The notes: a model not told the origin generated them from the sequence alone. Counted from the stretch's first letter, positions 30,484 through 40,737 are shown. The stretch: DNA of 64,000 nt from Lysobacter soli (GCF_003382285.1 NZ_QTJR01000001.1:310001-374000); one strand, 5' to 3'. Numbers and translations: made by a program.

Positions 30484-31223
30484 TTCTTCACCTCGCCGCG
30501 CTGTGCAGCCTCGCCCTGCGCGGTCTCGTAACGGGCGTCGTCGCGGATCACGCGCGGGACGAGCACGCGCGGCTCGATCGACACCGGCTCGTACACCACG
30601 CGCTTCTTGTCGGCGTCGTAGCGCACTTCGACGTTGCCGATCAGCGGGAAGTCCTTGCGGAACGGATGGCCGACGAAACCGTAGTCGGTCAGGATGCGGC
30701 GCAGGTCCGGGTGGCCTTCGAACACGATTCCGTACAGGTCGAACGCCTCGCGCTCGAACCAGTTCACGCCCGGCCACACGGAGGTCAGCGAATCCACCAC
30801 CGGCAGGTCGTCGTTGTCGGCGAACGTGCGCAGGCGGACGCGCTCGTTGTGCTGGCACGACAGCAGGTGCGCGACCGCAGCGAAGCGGCGCTCCGGCGCG
30901 GCAGCTGCGCCGTTGGGCTGCTCGCCCCACACGAAACGGCCGGCGCTCTTGCCTTCGACGCCGCGCGAGAAGCCTTCGGAGGACACGTCGGTGTCCCACT
31001 CGTCGCTGCCGTAGCTGAGGTAATCGACGCCGCTGACGTCGACGCACAGCTCGAAGCCGAACTCGTCGCGCAGCGCGACTGCGGTGGCGAGCCACTGCGG
31101 GGCGGCGACGTCGATCGTCACTTCATTGCGGCCCGGTGCGATGACGACCATCGCTTCCGGGAAGCGCGCGGTCAGGCGCCCGGAGAGCGCCTGGGCATCC
31201 ATGAAATCGTAGGGCTGGGCCAT
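30480..31223 (-). CDS. nuoC: NADH-quinone oxidoreductase subunit C
   Basis: A 247-residue 30-kDa subunit of the peripheral arm. Family signature: [13 protein letters not shown]-like segment (here [15 protein letters not shown]) then [14 protein letters not shown] and HPFRKDFPL. The ATG at 31223 (MAQPYDF) lies 1 nt after the nuoB stop. A 20-residue loop with [19 protein letters not shown] interrupts the domain and looks lineage-specific. It overlaps nuoD by 4 nt. Confidence 0.95.
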   Translation of the reverse strand: MAQPYDFMDAQALSGRLTARFPEAMVVIAPGRNEVTIDVAAPQWLATAVALRDEFGFELCVDVSGVDYLSYGSDEWDTDVSSEGFSRGVEGKSAGRFVWGEQPNGAAAAPERRFAAVAHLLSCQHNERVRLRTFADNDDLPVVDSLTSVWPGVNWFEREAFDLYGIVFEGHPDLRRILTDYGFVGHPFRKDFPLIGNVEVRYDADKKRVVYEPVSIEPRVLVPRVIRDDARYETAQGEAAQRGEVKK

Positions 31224-31224
31224 G

Positions 31225-31797
31225 TCAGCGCACGCCCTGCATGTTTTCGCCGAAGTTGGTGCCGCGGCGAATCTTCTTCTGCAGCTGCAGGATGCCGTAC
31301 ACCAGCGCTTCGGCCGTCGGCGGGCAGCCCGGGACGTAGACGTCCACCGGGACAACGCGATCGCAACCACGCACCACCGAGTACGAGTAGTGGTAGTAGC
31401 CGCCGCCGTTGGCGCAGCTGCCCATCGAGATGACCCACTTGGGATCCGGCATCTGGTCGTAGACCTTGCGCAGCGCCGGGGCCATCTTGTTGACCAGCGT
31501 ACCGGCCACGATCATGACGTCGGACTGGCGCGGCGAGGGGCGGAACACCACGCCGTAGCGGTCCAGGTCCAGGCGCGCGGCGCCGGCGTGCATCATCTCG
31601 ACCGCGCAGCAGGCCAGGCCGAACGTCATCGGCCACATCGAGCCGGTGCGCGCCCAGTTCCACAGCGCGTCCATGCTCGTGGTGACGAAGCCGTTCTGCA
31701 GCAGTGGGTTGTCGCCCTCGGGGCGCAAGATGTCGTCCAGCCGCCCTTCGGGCAGCGGGTTGTGCATGAGGTCAGAGACGCTCTGGATCACTCCCAT
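31225..31797 (-). CDS. nuoB: NADH-quinone oxidoreductase subunit B
   Basis: A 190-residue subunit binding terminal cluster N2, which reduces quinone. Cluster ligands are in [20 protein letters not shown] and [11 protein letters not shown]. The ATG at 31797 lies inside the end of nuoA (10-nt overlap). Normal length. Confidence 0.97.
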   Translation of the reverse strand: MGVIQSVSDLMHNPLPEGRLDDILRPEGDNPLLQNGFVTTSMDALWNWARTGSMWPMTFGLACCAVEMMHAGAARLDLDRYGVVFRPSPRQSDVMIVAGTLVNKMAPALRKVYDQMPDPKWVISMGSCANGGGYYHYSYSVVRGCDRVVPVDVYVPGCPPTAEALVYGILQLQKKIRRGTNFGENMQGVR

Positions 31798-32144
31798 TCG
31801 AGTGCTCCCTTCTTCCAGACGTAGATAAAGCCGAGCAGCAGCATGCCGGCGAAGATGCCCATTTCCACGAGGCCGACCACGCCGAGTTCTCGGAACACGG
31901 TGGCCCAGGGCACGATGAAGATGATTTCCAGATCGAAGATGATGAACTGGATCGCGATGAGGTAGTAGCGCACGTCGAACTGCATGCGCGCGTCCTCGAA
32001 CGCCTCGAAGCCGCACTCGTAAGGCGAGAGCTTCTCGATGGACGGACGCTGGGGGCCGAGCACCTTGCCCACCACCAGCAGGGCGACGCCGATACCTCCG
32101 GCGACGATCAGGAACAGCAGGGTCGGCAGGTATTCGGCCAGCAC
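31788..32144 (-). CDS. nuoA: NADH-quinone oxidoreductase subunit A
   Basis: A 118-residue three-helix subunit. The conserved [24 protein letters not shown] loop region (residues about 40-62) helps close the quinone site. The GTG at 32144 ([12 protein letters not shown]) has a GAGAG ribosome-binding site; the upstream in-frame ATG would add a non-homologous basic leader. It is the first gene of nuoA-N, 169 nt after tRNA-Leu, where the operon promoter probably lies or read-through from secG occurs. Confidence 0.95.
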   Translation of the reverse strand: MLAEYLPTLLFLIVAGGIGVALLVVGKVLGPQRPSIEKLSPYECGFEAFEDARMQFDVRYYLIAIQFIIFDLEIIFIVPWATVFRELGVVGLVEMGIFAGMLLLGFIYVWKKGALEWE

Positions 32145-32313
32145 TCGGTGTTCTCTCGCTTCGTTTAGCTCGATCGCGTTACCGCGACCTGGCTCGGCGG
32201 CAGCCGCCTGGGTGATCCCCGCGCGAGACTCGGCCCGCCGTGCGTGCCGCACCTCGGTCGGTGGTGCTTGTGGTGCGTTTGCTGCAATTCACTGACAGCA
32301 GGGTTGTTCGGTG

Positions 32314-32398
32314 TGGTGCCCAAGGGGGGACTCGAACCCCCACGACTTACGTCGCTACCACCTCAAGGTAGTGCGTCTACCAATTCCGCCACCTGGGC
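32314..32398 (-). tRNA. leuU: tRNA-Leu (GAG)
   Basis: An 85-nt class II tRNA with encoded CCA and a long variable arm. The anticodon loop TTGAGGT reads GAG. The acceptor GCCCAGG pairs with CTTGGGC. It lies between secG and nuoA; in E. coli the GAG-reading leuU also follows secG. Confidence 0.96.
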
Positions 32399-32535
32399 AA
32401 TCAAACCCACGCCATCGCTGGCATGTCGTCTTCCTGACGCGATCGGTGCCCTGTGGGCGTTGATCGCTCCGGTCATCGCTGACCGTACCCGGCAATCCGT
32501 GCCGGGCCGATGAAAACAAAGTTTACCGCGTTAAC

Positions 32536-33033
32536 TCAGCCGCCCGCAGGGGGTTGCGGCTTTGCCGGTTCCGGCGATTGCGTCGCGGGCGCCTGCTGCG
32601 CAGGTGCCGGAGCCGCCGGGACCGCTTCCTGCGCCGCCGGCGCCTGCGGAACCGTGCTGGCCGGAGCGGCGCTGGCCGAGGCCGGAGCGGCCGAAGGCGC
32701 AGCCGGAACCGCGGCGTTGCCGGTGGCCGGCGCCGGTGCGCTCGGAACCGCCGGGACTTCGGCCATGACACCGCTCGGCGCGGCGCCGGTGTCGCCCGTG
32801 GCCTTGCGGGTGGCCTGCCAGGCCATGAAGAGGCTGATCGCGAAGAACGCGATGGCGAGCCACTTCGTGGCCTTGGACAGGAAGTTCGCCGAACCGCGCG
32901 CACCGAAGACGGTGGCCGACGCGCCGCCACCGAAGCCGGAACCGGCCTGGGCGCCTGCGCCGCGCTGCATCAGGATCAGCGCAACCATCGCGATCGCGAT
33001 CAGCACATAGACGACGTTGAGCAGCAACAGCAT
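32536..33033 (-). CDS. secG: protein-export membrane protein SecG
   Basis: A 165-residue SecYEG subunit. The two-helix core (residues about 1-75) has LILMQRGAGAQAGSGFGGGAS and SANFLSKATKWLA. It is followed by an Ala/Pro-rich, low-complexity tail of about 85 residues ending PAKPQPPAGG, much longer than the E. coli protein of about 110 residues. It is located 32 nt after tpiA and upstream of tRNA-Leu, as expected. Confidence 0.95.
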   Translation of the reverse strand: MLLLLNVVYVLIAIAMVALILMQRGAGAQAGSGFGGGASATVFGARGSANFLSKATKWLAIAFFAISLFMAWQATRKATGDTGAAPSGVMAEVPAVPSAPAPATGNAAVPAAPSAAPASASAAPASTVPQAPAAQEAVPAAPAPAQQAPATQSPEPAKPQPPAGG

Positions 33034-33065
33034 CGTGGGATTCTACGAAAGTGGTTTCGAGTACG

Positions 33066-33818
33066 TCAGGGTGCCGCCGCGACAGCGATGGCGTGGAAGT
33101 CTTCGGCGACCAGCGAGGCGCCTCCGACCAGGCCGCCATCGACGTCCGGCTGCGCAAACAGCGCGGCGGCATTGTCGGCCTTTACGCTTCCGCCGTACAG
33201 GATCGGTAGCGAGCCAGCGATTCTAGCATCGCGCGCAGCGATTTCGCTACGGATGAATGCATGGACCTCCTGGGCCTGCTCCGGGCTCGCGGTCCGGCCC
33301 GTGCCGATGGCCCAGACGGGCTCGTACGCGACGATCGCGCCTTCGAACACGCCCTCGCCGCCCAGCTCGAACAGCGGGGCCAGCTGCTTCTCGATGCGCC
33401 ACTGCGTCTTGTCGTCCTCCCGCTCTGCCAGGCTTTCGCCGACGCAGAGGATCGGCGTCAGGCCGGCGGCCTTGCAGGCGAGGAACTTGCGGGCGACCAG
33501 CTCGTTGGTCTCGCCATGGAACTGGCGACGCTCCGAATGCCCGACCAGGCCGTAGCGCGCGCCGACGTCCTTGAGCATCGTCGCGGACACTTCGCCGGTG
33601 TAGGCGCCCTTCTGGTTCTCGCTGACGTCCTGCGCGCCGAAGGTCAGGCCCTTCTCGCCGTAACGCACGACCAGGCCGGCCAGATACGGCAGCGGGGGCA
33701 GGATCAGGCGTTCGACGCCCTGAGGCGCCTGCATCGCGACGAGCGCGTCCAGCAGCGCCAGCGCGAAATCGCGATCGCCATGCAGCTTCCAGTTTCCGGC
33801 AACGATCTTGCGGCGCAT
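33066..33818 (-). CDS. tpiA: triosephosphate isomerase
   Basis: A 250-residue TIM barrel interconverting dihydroxyacetone phosphate and glyceraldehyde 3-phosphate. Catalytic residues visible: K11 in GNWK, H94 in GHSERR and E167 in AYEPVWAIGTG. The phosphate-binding LYGGSVK is present. The ATG at 33818 has GAGGAG 5 nt upstream; a GTG two codons earlier is less likely. It precedes secG in a probable tpiA-secG-leuU unit. Confidence 0.97.
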   Translation of the reverse strand: MRRKIVAGNWKLHGDRDFALALLDALVAMQAPQGVERLILPPLPYLAGLVVRYGEKGLTFGAQDVSENQKGAYTGEVSATMLKDVGARYGLVGHSERRQFHGETNELVARKFLACKAAGLTPILCVGESLAEREDDKTQWRIEKQLAPLFELGGEGVFEGAIVAYEPVWAIGTGRTASPEQAQEVHAFIRSEIAARDARIAGSLPILYGGSVKADNAAALFAQPDVDGGLVGGASLVAEDFHAIAVAAAP

Positions 33819-33909
33819 GACCACTCCTCAGCGTCTCTCGGGATTGCGCGGCGGCACGACCGGCCGCGAGCGGCGGCAAGTTTACTCCACGTCGGCGAGA
33901 ATCCCTCCC

Positions 33910-34452
33910 ATGGACACGCCATCGCGCGCGGATTCGTCATTGCTGCAGGGTTTTCCGCCCGTCGCCACGCGCGATGCGCGCGTGCTCGTGCTGGGCAGCA
34001 TGCCGGGCGTCGCGTCGCTGCAGGCCGAGCGCTATTACGCGCACCCGCGCAACGCCTTCTGGCCGATCATGGGCGAACTCGTCGGGGCCGATCCCGCGCT
34101 GCCCTACGCGCAGCGACTGGCACGGTTGAAATCCGCCGGCATCGCGCTGTGGGATGTGCTGGACCGTTGCGAGCGCGAAGGCAGCCTGGACTCGGCGATC
34201 GTCGATGCGACGGCGCAGGCGAACGACTTCGCGGCGTTCTTCAGGCAGCACGCGAAGTTGAGGACGGTGCTGTTCAACGGGGCCAAGGCGGAAGCCGCGT
34301 ACCGTCGTTTCGGCCCGCCGCTGGAGGCATTCGGCCTGCTCGCATTCCGCCTGCCTTCGACGAGCCCGGCGAACGCGTCGGTCGCCTTCGCCAAGAAACT
34401 GGCCGCCTGGCGCGAAGCGCTGCAGGCGGCCGGAGTCGTGGAATCCGATTGA
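33910..34452 (+). CDS. DNA-deoxyinosine glycosylase, uracil-DNA glycosylase family 6
   Basis: A 180-residue base-excision repair glycosylase. LVLGSMPG (about 26-33) followed by YYAHPRNAFWPI is the signature of the hypoxanthine-DNA glycosylase branch. LFNGAKAE and LPSTSPANA form the second part of the site. It removes deaminated bases such as hypoxanthine (family knowledge). The ATG at 33910 fits the CTCCC/ATGG junction and family length. It is divergent from tpiA, with about 90 nt between. Confidence 0.88.
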   Translation: MDTPSRADSSLLQGFPPVATRDARVLVLGSMPGVASLQAERYYAHPRNAFWPIMGELVGADPALPYAQRLARLKSAGIALWDVLDRCEREGSLDSAIVDATAQANDFAAFFRQHAKLRTVLFNGAKAEAAYRRFGPPLEAFGLLAFRLPSTSPANASVAFAKKLAAWREALQAAGVVESD

Positions 34453-34464
34453 TCGTCGCTGCGA

Positions 34465-35415
34465 TTACTTCAGCTTGATCTCGCGCAGGCGCTCTTCCAG
34501 GTAACCGTGCGCGGTGATCGCTTCCGGATAACGGCTCGGGTTTTCGGCCGTGACGCACGAAGGCAGCACGTCGATCAGGAAATCCGGGTTCGGATGCAGG
34601 AAGAACGGCGTGGAATAGCGCGGCTGGCGCGCCTTCTCGCCCTTCGGGTTGACCACGCGATGCGTTGTCGACGGATACACGTGGTTGGTCAGGCGCTGCA
34701 GCATGTCGCCGATGTTGACCACGATGGTGTCGGCGTCCGCCGTGAACGGCACCCACTCTCCCTTGCGCGACAGCACTTCCAGGCCTTCCGCGCTGGCGCC
34801 GACCAGCAGCGTGATGAGGTTGATGTCTTCATGCGCGCCCGCGCGGACGTTGGGGACGTCGTCGGTGGTGATCGGCGGGTAGTGGATCGGGCGCAGGATC
34901 GAGTTGCCCGAGTCGGTCTTGTCGGCGAAGTAGCTCTCCGGCAGGCCGATGTGCAGCGCCAGCGCGCTCAGCACGCGCGAACCCAGCTGGTCCAGCGACG
35001 TGTACAGGCCATAGGCGACGTCGCGGAATTCCGGGATCTCCTCCGGCCACAGGTTCGGCGGCATCACGTCGGCGTACTTCGAATCGCGCGGGATCTCGCG
35101 GCCGACGTGCCAGAACTCCTTCAGGTCGAAGTGCTTGGAATCCTTGGCCGTCTCCACGCCGAAAGGCGTATAGCCGCGCGCGCCGCCGCTGCCGGGTACG
35201 TTGTACTTGCGCTTGACCTCGTCCGGCAGCGCAAAGAAGCGTTTGAAGACGTCGTAGGCGGTGTCGATCTGCGCGTCGGAGATCTCGTGGCCACGGATGC
35301 CGCAGAAGCCCCACTCGCGGTACGCCGCGCCGAGTTCGGCCACGAAGGCCTCGCGATCGGCCGGGCTGGCAGGCTCGCTGAAGCGGCGGATGTCGAGGGT
35401 CGGGATGCGGTTCAC
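34465..35415 (-). CDS. isopenicillin N synthase-like 2-oxoglutarate/Fe(II) oxygenase
   Basis: A 316-residue double-stranded beta-helix oxygenase. The N-terminal DIOX_N domain includes YREWGFCGIRGHEI. Iron ligands are H195 and D197 in GAHEDINLITLL and H252 in STTHRVVN; R266 and S268 in QPRYSTPFF bind the cosubstrate carboxylate. It belongs to the widespread bacterial IPNS-like group whose substrate is generally unknown; no beta-lactam genes are nearby. The GTG at 35415 has AGGA 6 nt upstream. It is convergent with the glycosylase gene, 12 nt apart. Confidence 0.87.
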   Translation of the reverse strand: MNRIPTLDIRRFSEPASPADREAFVAELGAAYREWGFCGIRGHEISDAQIDTAYDVFKRFFALPDEVKRKYNVPGSGGARGYTPFGVETAKDSKHFDLKEFWHVGREIPRDSKYADVMPPNLWPEEIPEFRDVAYGLYTSLDQLGSRVLSALALHIGLPESYFADKTDSGNSILRPIHYPPITTDDVPNVRAGAHEDINLITLLVGASAEGLEVLSRKGEWVPFTADADTIVVNIGDMLQRLTNHVYPSTTHRVVNPKGEKARQPRYSTPFFLHPNPDFLIDVLPSCVTAENPSRYPEAITAHGYLEERLREIKLK

Positions 35416-35598
35416 GTCGATTCCTGTTGCTGCGGGTCTGGAGGAGCCGCACATGATACCGCCCGCAGACGGCAGGCCGGGACCGCAGGAACGCCGGAGG
35501 GCCGTTCAGGCGGGATGTCTTTCCGCATGGGCTCCGCGCGACGGCATTGCCGGATAATGGCGGGCTTTTTTCCCGCCCCTCCTACCCCGCCCGGACGA

Positions 35599-37446
35599 AT
35601 GGAAGACGTCGCCCCTCCCCTGCGCCAGCGCGCGAACGCCTGGCTGACCGGCCTGATCCTGGGCAACGCCGTCCTGGCCTGCCTCATCACGCTCAGCAAC
35701 ATCCCCCTGACCGACGCCGGCAGCGCCTGGCATTCGGCGCTGTTCCTGTTGCTGGCCCTGCCCGGGCACTTCATCTTCTTCGGCGCGATCGTCGCGCTGC
35801 CGGCGTACGTACTCGGCCGCGTCGTCCGCAATCCGCGCTGGATGATCGCGCTGGCCGTGCTGATGCAGACGGGGTGGCTGCTCCTGCTGCTCGCCGACGC
35901 GAAGGTCTTCGCGCTGTATCGCTTCCACCTCAATGCGATGGTGGCGAACATGATCTTCGGCGGCGCGCTGCAGGATCAGGTCGCCTTCTCGGCGAAGATG
36001 TGGGCGCTGATCGCGCTTGGCGCGGCCACGCTGCTCGCGCTCCAGGCCCTGGGCGCGCGGCTGTGGTGGCAGGCGCTGCGCCGCCGCCCGGCCCTGCTCC
36101 ACATCCGCAAGGCGTGGTGGATCGCCGTCTCGCTGTTCCTGGTGAGCCAGGGCATGGCGGCGTACTCGGACGCGCGCGGCGATCGCGCGGTGATGTCGCA
36201 GCTGACCTACATCCCGTGGGCGCAGCCGATCACGCTGAAGAACGCGCTGCACCGCTTCGGCGTGCAGACTGCACAAGCCCATGAGCTGCCCGATGCCGGC
36301 GATCGCCTCGGGTATCCGCGAAGCGCGCCCCAATGCGCGGCCTCGCCATCGCTCAACGTGCTCGTGGTCCTGGTGGAATCGCTGCGCCACGACATGCTCG
36401 ATCCTGCCGTGATGCCCAACACCTGGCGTTACGCGCAGGACGCGCAGTGGTTCCAGAACCACTACAGCACGGGCAACGCGACGCGCTTCGGCCTGTTCGG
36501 GCTGATGTACGGGCTGCCCGGCGGCTATTGGCAGGCGATGCTGGCGCAGCAGCGCGGGCCGGTGATGATCGACCGCATGCTCGCCGACCGCTATGCGATG
36601 CACATCTACGGTAGCGCGCCGCTCTACAGCCCCGAGTTCGACCGCACGGTGTTTTCGAAGGTGCGCGACCGCATCGTCATCGGGCCGCCGAAGGCGAAAA
36701 GCGCCGAGCGCGACCGCTTCGTGGTCTCGCGCATGCAGGCGGACATCCGCAACCATCCGAAGGGGCAGCCGTTCTTCGGCTTCGTCTTCCTGGATTCACC
36801 CCACGCGCCGTACCACCTGCCGGCGGGATACCGCTCGCCGTTCCAGCCGATGGCACAGGACGTGAACTTCCTTAATCTCGGCCCTGACCACGACCCCACG
36901 CCCGAATTCAATCGCTATCGGGCAGCCGTGCATTACAGCGACGCGCTGATCGGCGAATTGCTGCACACGCTCGAACAAAGCGGGCTTGCGAAGAACACCG
37001 TCGTGCTCATCACCGGCGACCACGGCGAGGAGTTCAACGACATGCGCAAGAACTACTGGGGCCACAACGGCAATTTCTCGGACTACCAGCTACGCACGCC
37101 GTTCGTGCTGCGCTGGCCCGGCCGTCCGGCGCGTCGCGTGGACGCGGCGACGTCGCACGAGGATTTCGTCCCCACCGTCATGCGCCACGCGCTCGGCTGC
37201 GAAAGCGACAGCGCGGATTACTCGACCGGCATGGACCTGTTCGGCGAACTGCCGCGCAAGCGGCCGCTGCTGGTGGAAAGCTGGTCGCAGCGCGGCATCC
37301 GTGACGGCGCGCTGATCTACCTGTTCGACAACTTCGGCTCGGCCAGCGTGGTGGATCGCAACTACGACGCGGTCCCGGACGCGGAGGTCTCGGTCGATGC
37401 GGTGCGCGAGTCGTGGGAAATGCTGACGCGCTTCCAGAAGCGGTAG
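35599..37446 (+). CDS. LapC/YejM-like inner-membrane protein with sulfatase-fold domain
   Basis: A 615-residue protein. Five hydrophobic helices lie in about the first 200 residues (DUF3413-like). They are followed by a periplasmic alkaline-phosphatase/sulfatase-fold domain of about 380 residues. Order and spacing match YejM/PbgA/LapC, which in enterobacteria tunes LPS synthesis through LapB/FtsH. Unlike E. coli YejM as I recall it, this protein keeps an LtaS-like metal/nucleophile set: E260 in VVLVESLRHD, T295 in NATRFGLFG, and D474/H475 in ITGDHGEEF. It could therefore be an active phosphotransferase or hydrolase. The ATG at 35599 has no clear Shine-Dalgarno; an ATG about 42 nt upstream is possible. 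Confidence 0.82.
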   Translation: MEDVAPPLRQRANAWLTGLILGNAVLACLITLSNIPLTDAGSAWHSALFLLLALPGHFIFFGAIVALPAYVLGRVVRNPRWMIALAVLMQTGWLLLLLADAKVFALYRFHLNAMVANMIFGGALQDQVAFSAKMWALIALGAATLLALQALGARLWWQALRRRPALLHIRKAWWIAVSLFLVSQGMAAYSDARGDRAVMSQLTYIPWAQPITLKNALHRFGVQTAQAHELPDAGDRLGYPRSAPQCAASPSLNVLVVLVESLRHDMLDPAVMPNTWRYAQDAQWFQNHYSTGNATRFGLFGLMYGLPGGYWQAMLAQQRGPVMIDRMLADRYAMHIYGSAPLYSPEFDRTVFSKVRDRIVIGPPKAKSAERDRFVVSRMQADIRNHPKGQPFFGFVFLDSPHAPYHLPAGYRSPFQPMAQDVNFLNLGPDHDPTPEFNRYRAAVHYSDALIGELLHTLEQSGLAKNTVVLITGDHGEEFNDMRKNYWGHNGNFSDYQLRTPFVLRWPGRPARRVDAATSHEDFVPTVMRHALGCESDSADYSTGMDLFGELPRKRPLLVESWSQRGIRDGALIYLFDNFGSASVVDRNYDAVPDAEVSVDAVRESWEMLTRFQKR

Positions 37447-37455
37447 CGTGAACCT

Positions 37456-37482
37456 GCCCTCTCCCGGGTGACGGGAGAGGGC
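37456..37482. terminator. hairpin between convergent LapC-like gene and glmM
   Basis: An 11-bp perfect stem (GCCCTCTCCCG and complement) with a GGTGA loop, 9 nt after the TAG of the plus-strand gene and 9 nt before the glmM stop. It is a member of the CCTCTCCC repeat family, acting by position as a two-way terminator. Confidence 0.6.
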
Positions 37483-37491
37483 CTTAAACCC

Positions 37492-38828
37492 TCAAGCTGC
37501 CGCAGTGACGGCAGCAGCGAGCTTGTCGAGCGTGTCCTGCATGAGCGTGGCGTCGTCGGCTTCCACCGTGACGCGCACGACGGGCTCGGTGCCGGAGGGA
37601 CGCAGGAAGGCACGACCACGGCCGGCGACGGCCTTTTCGGCCTCCGCCAGCGCGGCCTTCACCGAATCGGCTTCGGCCGGCTTCGAGCCCAGGGCGAAGC
37701 GCACGTTGACCGTCTTCTGCGGCACCTTGCGGAAATCGCCCAGCGCCTCGCGCAGCGACACGCCGCGACGCTTGAGCACTTCCAGCACCTGCAACGCGCT
37801 GACGATGCCGTCGCCGGTGTTGGCGCGATCCAGGCACAGCATGTGGCCCGAGGTCTCGCCGCCCAGAACGCCGCCGTTGGCGACCAGTTGCTGGTGCACG
37901 TAGCGGTCGCCCACCTTCGCGCGGATGAAGCCGATGCCCTGTTCGGCGAAGGCACGCTCCAGCGCGTAGTTGGTCATCAGCGTGCCGACGACGGGGCCGC
38001 GCAGGCGACCGGTCTGCTGCCAGTCGGTCGCCATCACATACAGCAGGTCGTCGCCATCGCAGATCGCGCCGTTGCCGTCGACGAACAACACGCGATCGCC
38101 GTCGCCGTCGAACGCGATGCCGATGTCGGCGCCGGTCGCGCGCACGTGCTGGACGAGCGTGTCCGGGTGGGTCGAACCCACGCCGTCGTTGATGTTGATG
38201 CCGTTGGGGTCGATGCCGATGGCATCCACGCGCGCGCCGAGTTCGCGCAGCACGAGCGGCCCGAGCTGGTAAGTTGCGCCGTTCGCGCAGTCCATCGCGA
38301 TGCGCAGGCCGCCCAGGTCGAAGCCCTTCGGCACGGAGCTCTTGCAGTGCTCGATGTAACGTCCCAGCGCGTCGCGCGTGCGCACGGCCTTGCCGAGCTG
38401 CTCGGACGGCACGGTGCGGAACGGATGCTCCAGCGCGGCTTCGATCGCCAGCTCGGTGGCGTCGTCGAGTTTCTCGCCTTCGGCGGAGAAGAACTTGATG
38501 CCGTTGTCGTGGTGCGGGTTGTGCGAGGCGGAAATCACGATGCCGCCGTCGGCGCGCATCGAGTGCGTCAGGTGCGCGACGGCGGGCGTTGGCATCGGCC
38601 CCATCAGCTGCACGTCGACGCCGGCCGCGACCAGGCCGGCTTCCAGCGCCGCCTCGAACATGTAGTTCGAAATGCGCGTGTCCTTGCCGATGATGACCAC
38701 CGGATTGCGCCAGTCGCGGCGCGGCAGCGCGTGGCCGTAGGCATTGCCCAGGCGCAGGACGAAATCGGCCGAGATCGGCCCCTCGCCCACGCGTCCACGA
38801 ATGCCGTCGGTGCCGAAGTACCGGCGGC

Positions 38829-38832
<4 letters not shown>
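37492..38832 (-). CDS. glmM: phosphoglucosamine mutase
   Basis: A 446-residue enzyme converting glucosamine 6-phosphate to glucosamine 1-phosphate for peptidoglycan and LPS. Motifs: YFGTDGIRG at the N-terminus, phosphoserine S103 in [17 protein letters not shown], the metal loop DGDGDR, the sugar loop GGETSGH and the phosphate site [11 protein letters not shown]. Its ATG overlaps the accD stop as ATGA. In E. coli glmM lies next to secG; here three genes separate it from tpiA-secG. Confidence 0.97.
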
Positions 38833-39716
<884 letters not shown>

Positions 39717-39782
39717 GCGTTGAGAGTATTCCCGTTCAGGCGTGAAGAATGCCGGAGCGGGCCCCGGCGGAAGCGGGGCAGT

Positions 39783-39819
39783 GTAGCGCAGCGGGCGTCG
39801 GCGCCCGGCGCTCCGCTAC
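39783..39819 (-). repeat. hairpin at the end of trpA
   Basis: GTAGCG and CGCTAC arms plus an inner GGGCG/CGCCC stem with a TCGG loop overlap the trpA stop codon on the minus strand. No U-tract is present. It may stabilise the trpBA message or reduce read-through into accD. Confidence 0.45.
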
Positions 39820-40634
39820 GCCGATTCCGCGATGGCCGGAAAGCCGTCCAGCGCGGCGCGGAGCGGCGCCAGGAACGTGCGGGCCTGTATGGCGGGCTCG
39901 GTCGCGTCGGCCAGCGCCGCCACCAGCGCGCTGCCGACCACGACCCCTTCGGCCTCGCGTGCCATGGCCGCCGCGCTGGTGGCGTCCTTGATGCCGAATC
40001 CCGCGACCACGGGCACGCGACTTCGCTGGCGGATCGCGTGCAGGCGCTCGCCCGCCGCCCCGGTGTCGAGCCGGTCCGCAGCGCCGGTCACGCCGGCGAA
40101 GCTGACGTAGTAGAGGTAGCCCTGCGCGTCGTCGCAGAGGAGTTGCAGGCGCTCGTCCGTCGTCGTCGGCGAGGCCAGCAGGATCAGCGCGAGGTCATGT
40201 GCGGCGAACGCGGCACGGAACTCGCTCGACTCTTCCGGCGGCAGGTCCACCAGCAGCACACCGTCCACGCCCGCATCGGTTGCATCGCGCGCGAACCGCT
40301 CGGCGCCACGGATTTCGACGGGGTTGAGGTAGCCCATCAACACCACGGGCGTATCGGCTTCGCGTTCACGAAACTTGCGCACGCTTTCGAACACGAAGGA
40401 CAGGCCCGCGCCGCGCGAGAGCGCGCGCTCCGAGCTGCGCTGGATGGTGGGGCCGTCCGCCATCGGATCGGAGAACGGCACGCCGAGTTCGATCACGTCC
40501 GCGCCTGCCTCCACCAGCGCGTGCATCACCGGCACCGTGGCCTCCAGCGAAGGATCGCCCGCAGTGACGAACGGGATCAGCGCCTTGCGGCGATCGGTGC
40601 GCAACTGGGTGAAACGTCGGTCGATTCGGTTCAT
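39816..40634 (-). CDS. trpA: tryptophan synthase alpha chain
   Basis: A 272-residue TIM barrel releasing indole from indole-3-glycerol phosphate. Catalytic residues E49 and D60 fall in VIELGVPFSDPMADG, with the same numbering as the enteric enzyme. The phosphate site is near GFGIKDATS and VVGSALV. The ATG at 40634 is the normal start. It lies 145 nt after trpB; the gap holds a 14-bp inverted repeat. Confidence 0.97.
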   Translation of the reverse strand: MNRIDRRFTQLRTDRRKALIPFVTAGDPSLEATVPVMHALVEAGADVIELGVPFSDPMADGPTIQRSSERALSRGAGLSFVFESVRKFREREADTPVVLMGYLNPVEIRGAERFARDATDAGVDGVLLVDLPPEESSEFRAAFAAHDLALILLASPTTTDERLQLLCDDAQGYLYYVSFAGVTGAADRLDTGAAGERLHAIRQRSRVPVVAGFGIKDATSAAAMAREAEGVVVGSALVAALADATEPAIQARTFLAPLRAALDGFPAIAESA

Positions 40635-40661
40635 GGCGATGCCGTGTCGGGGAGCGCAGCC

Positions 40662-40737
40662 TCTCAAGGGGAAGGCCCGGAAGGCGTGGGATGGGAGGGA
40701 GGGAGATCCCGCCGCGTTCCCGACCTTCCCCTTGAGA
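40662..40737. repeat. 14-bp inverted repeat in the trpB-trpA gap
   Basis: TCTCAAGGGGAAGG (40662-40675) and its exact complement (40724-40737) flank 48 nt that include a GGGAGGGAGGGAG purine run. The arms resemble the CCTCTCCC repeat family. No U-tract is present; it probably forms a stem in the trpBA message. Confidence 0.7.

Noticed and set aside
34465-35415. Beta-lactam biosynthesis gene
   Set aside because: The oxygenase has the IPNS-like fold, but no ACV synthetase or acyltransferase is present. This group is widespread in bacteria without beta-lactam production.
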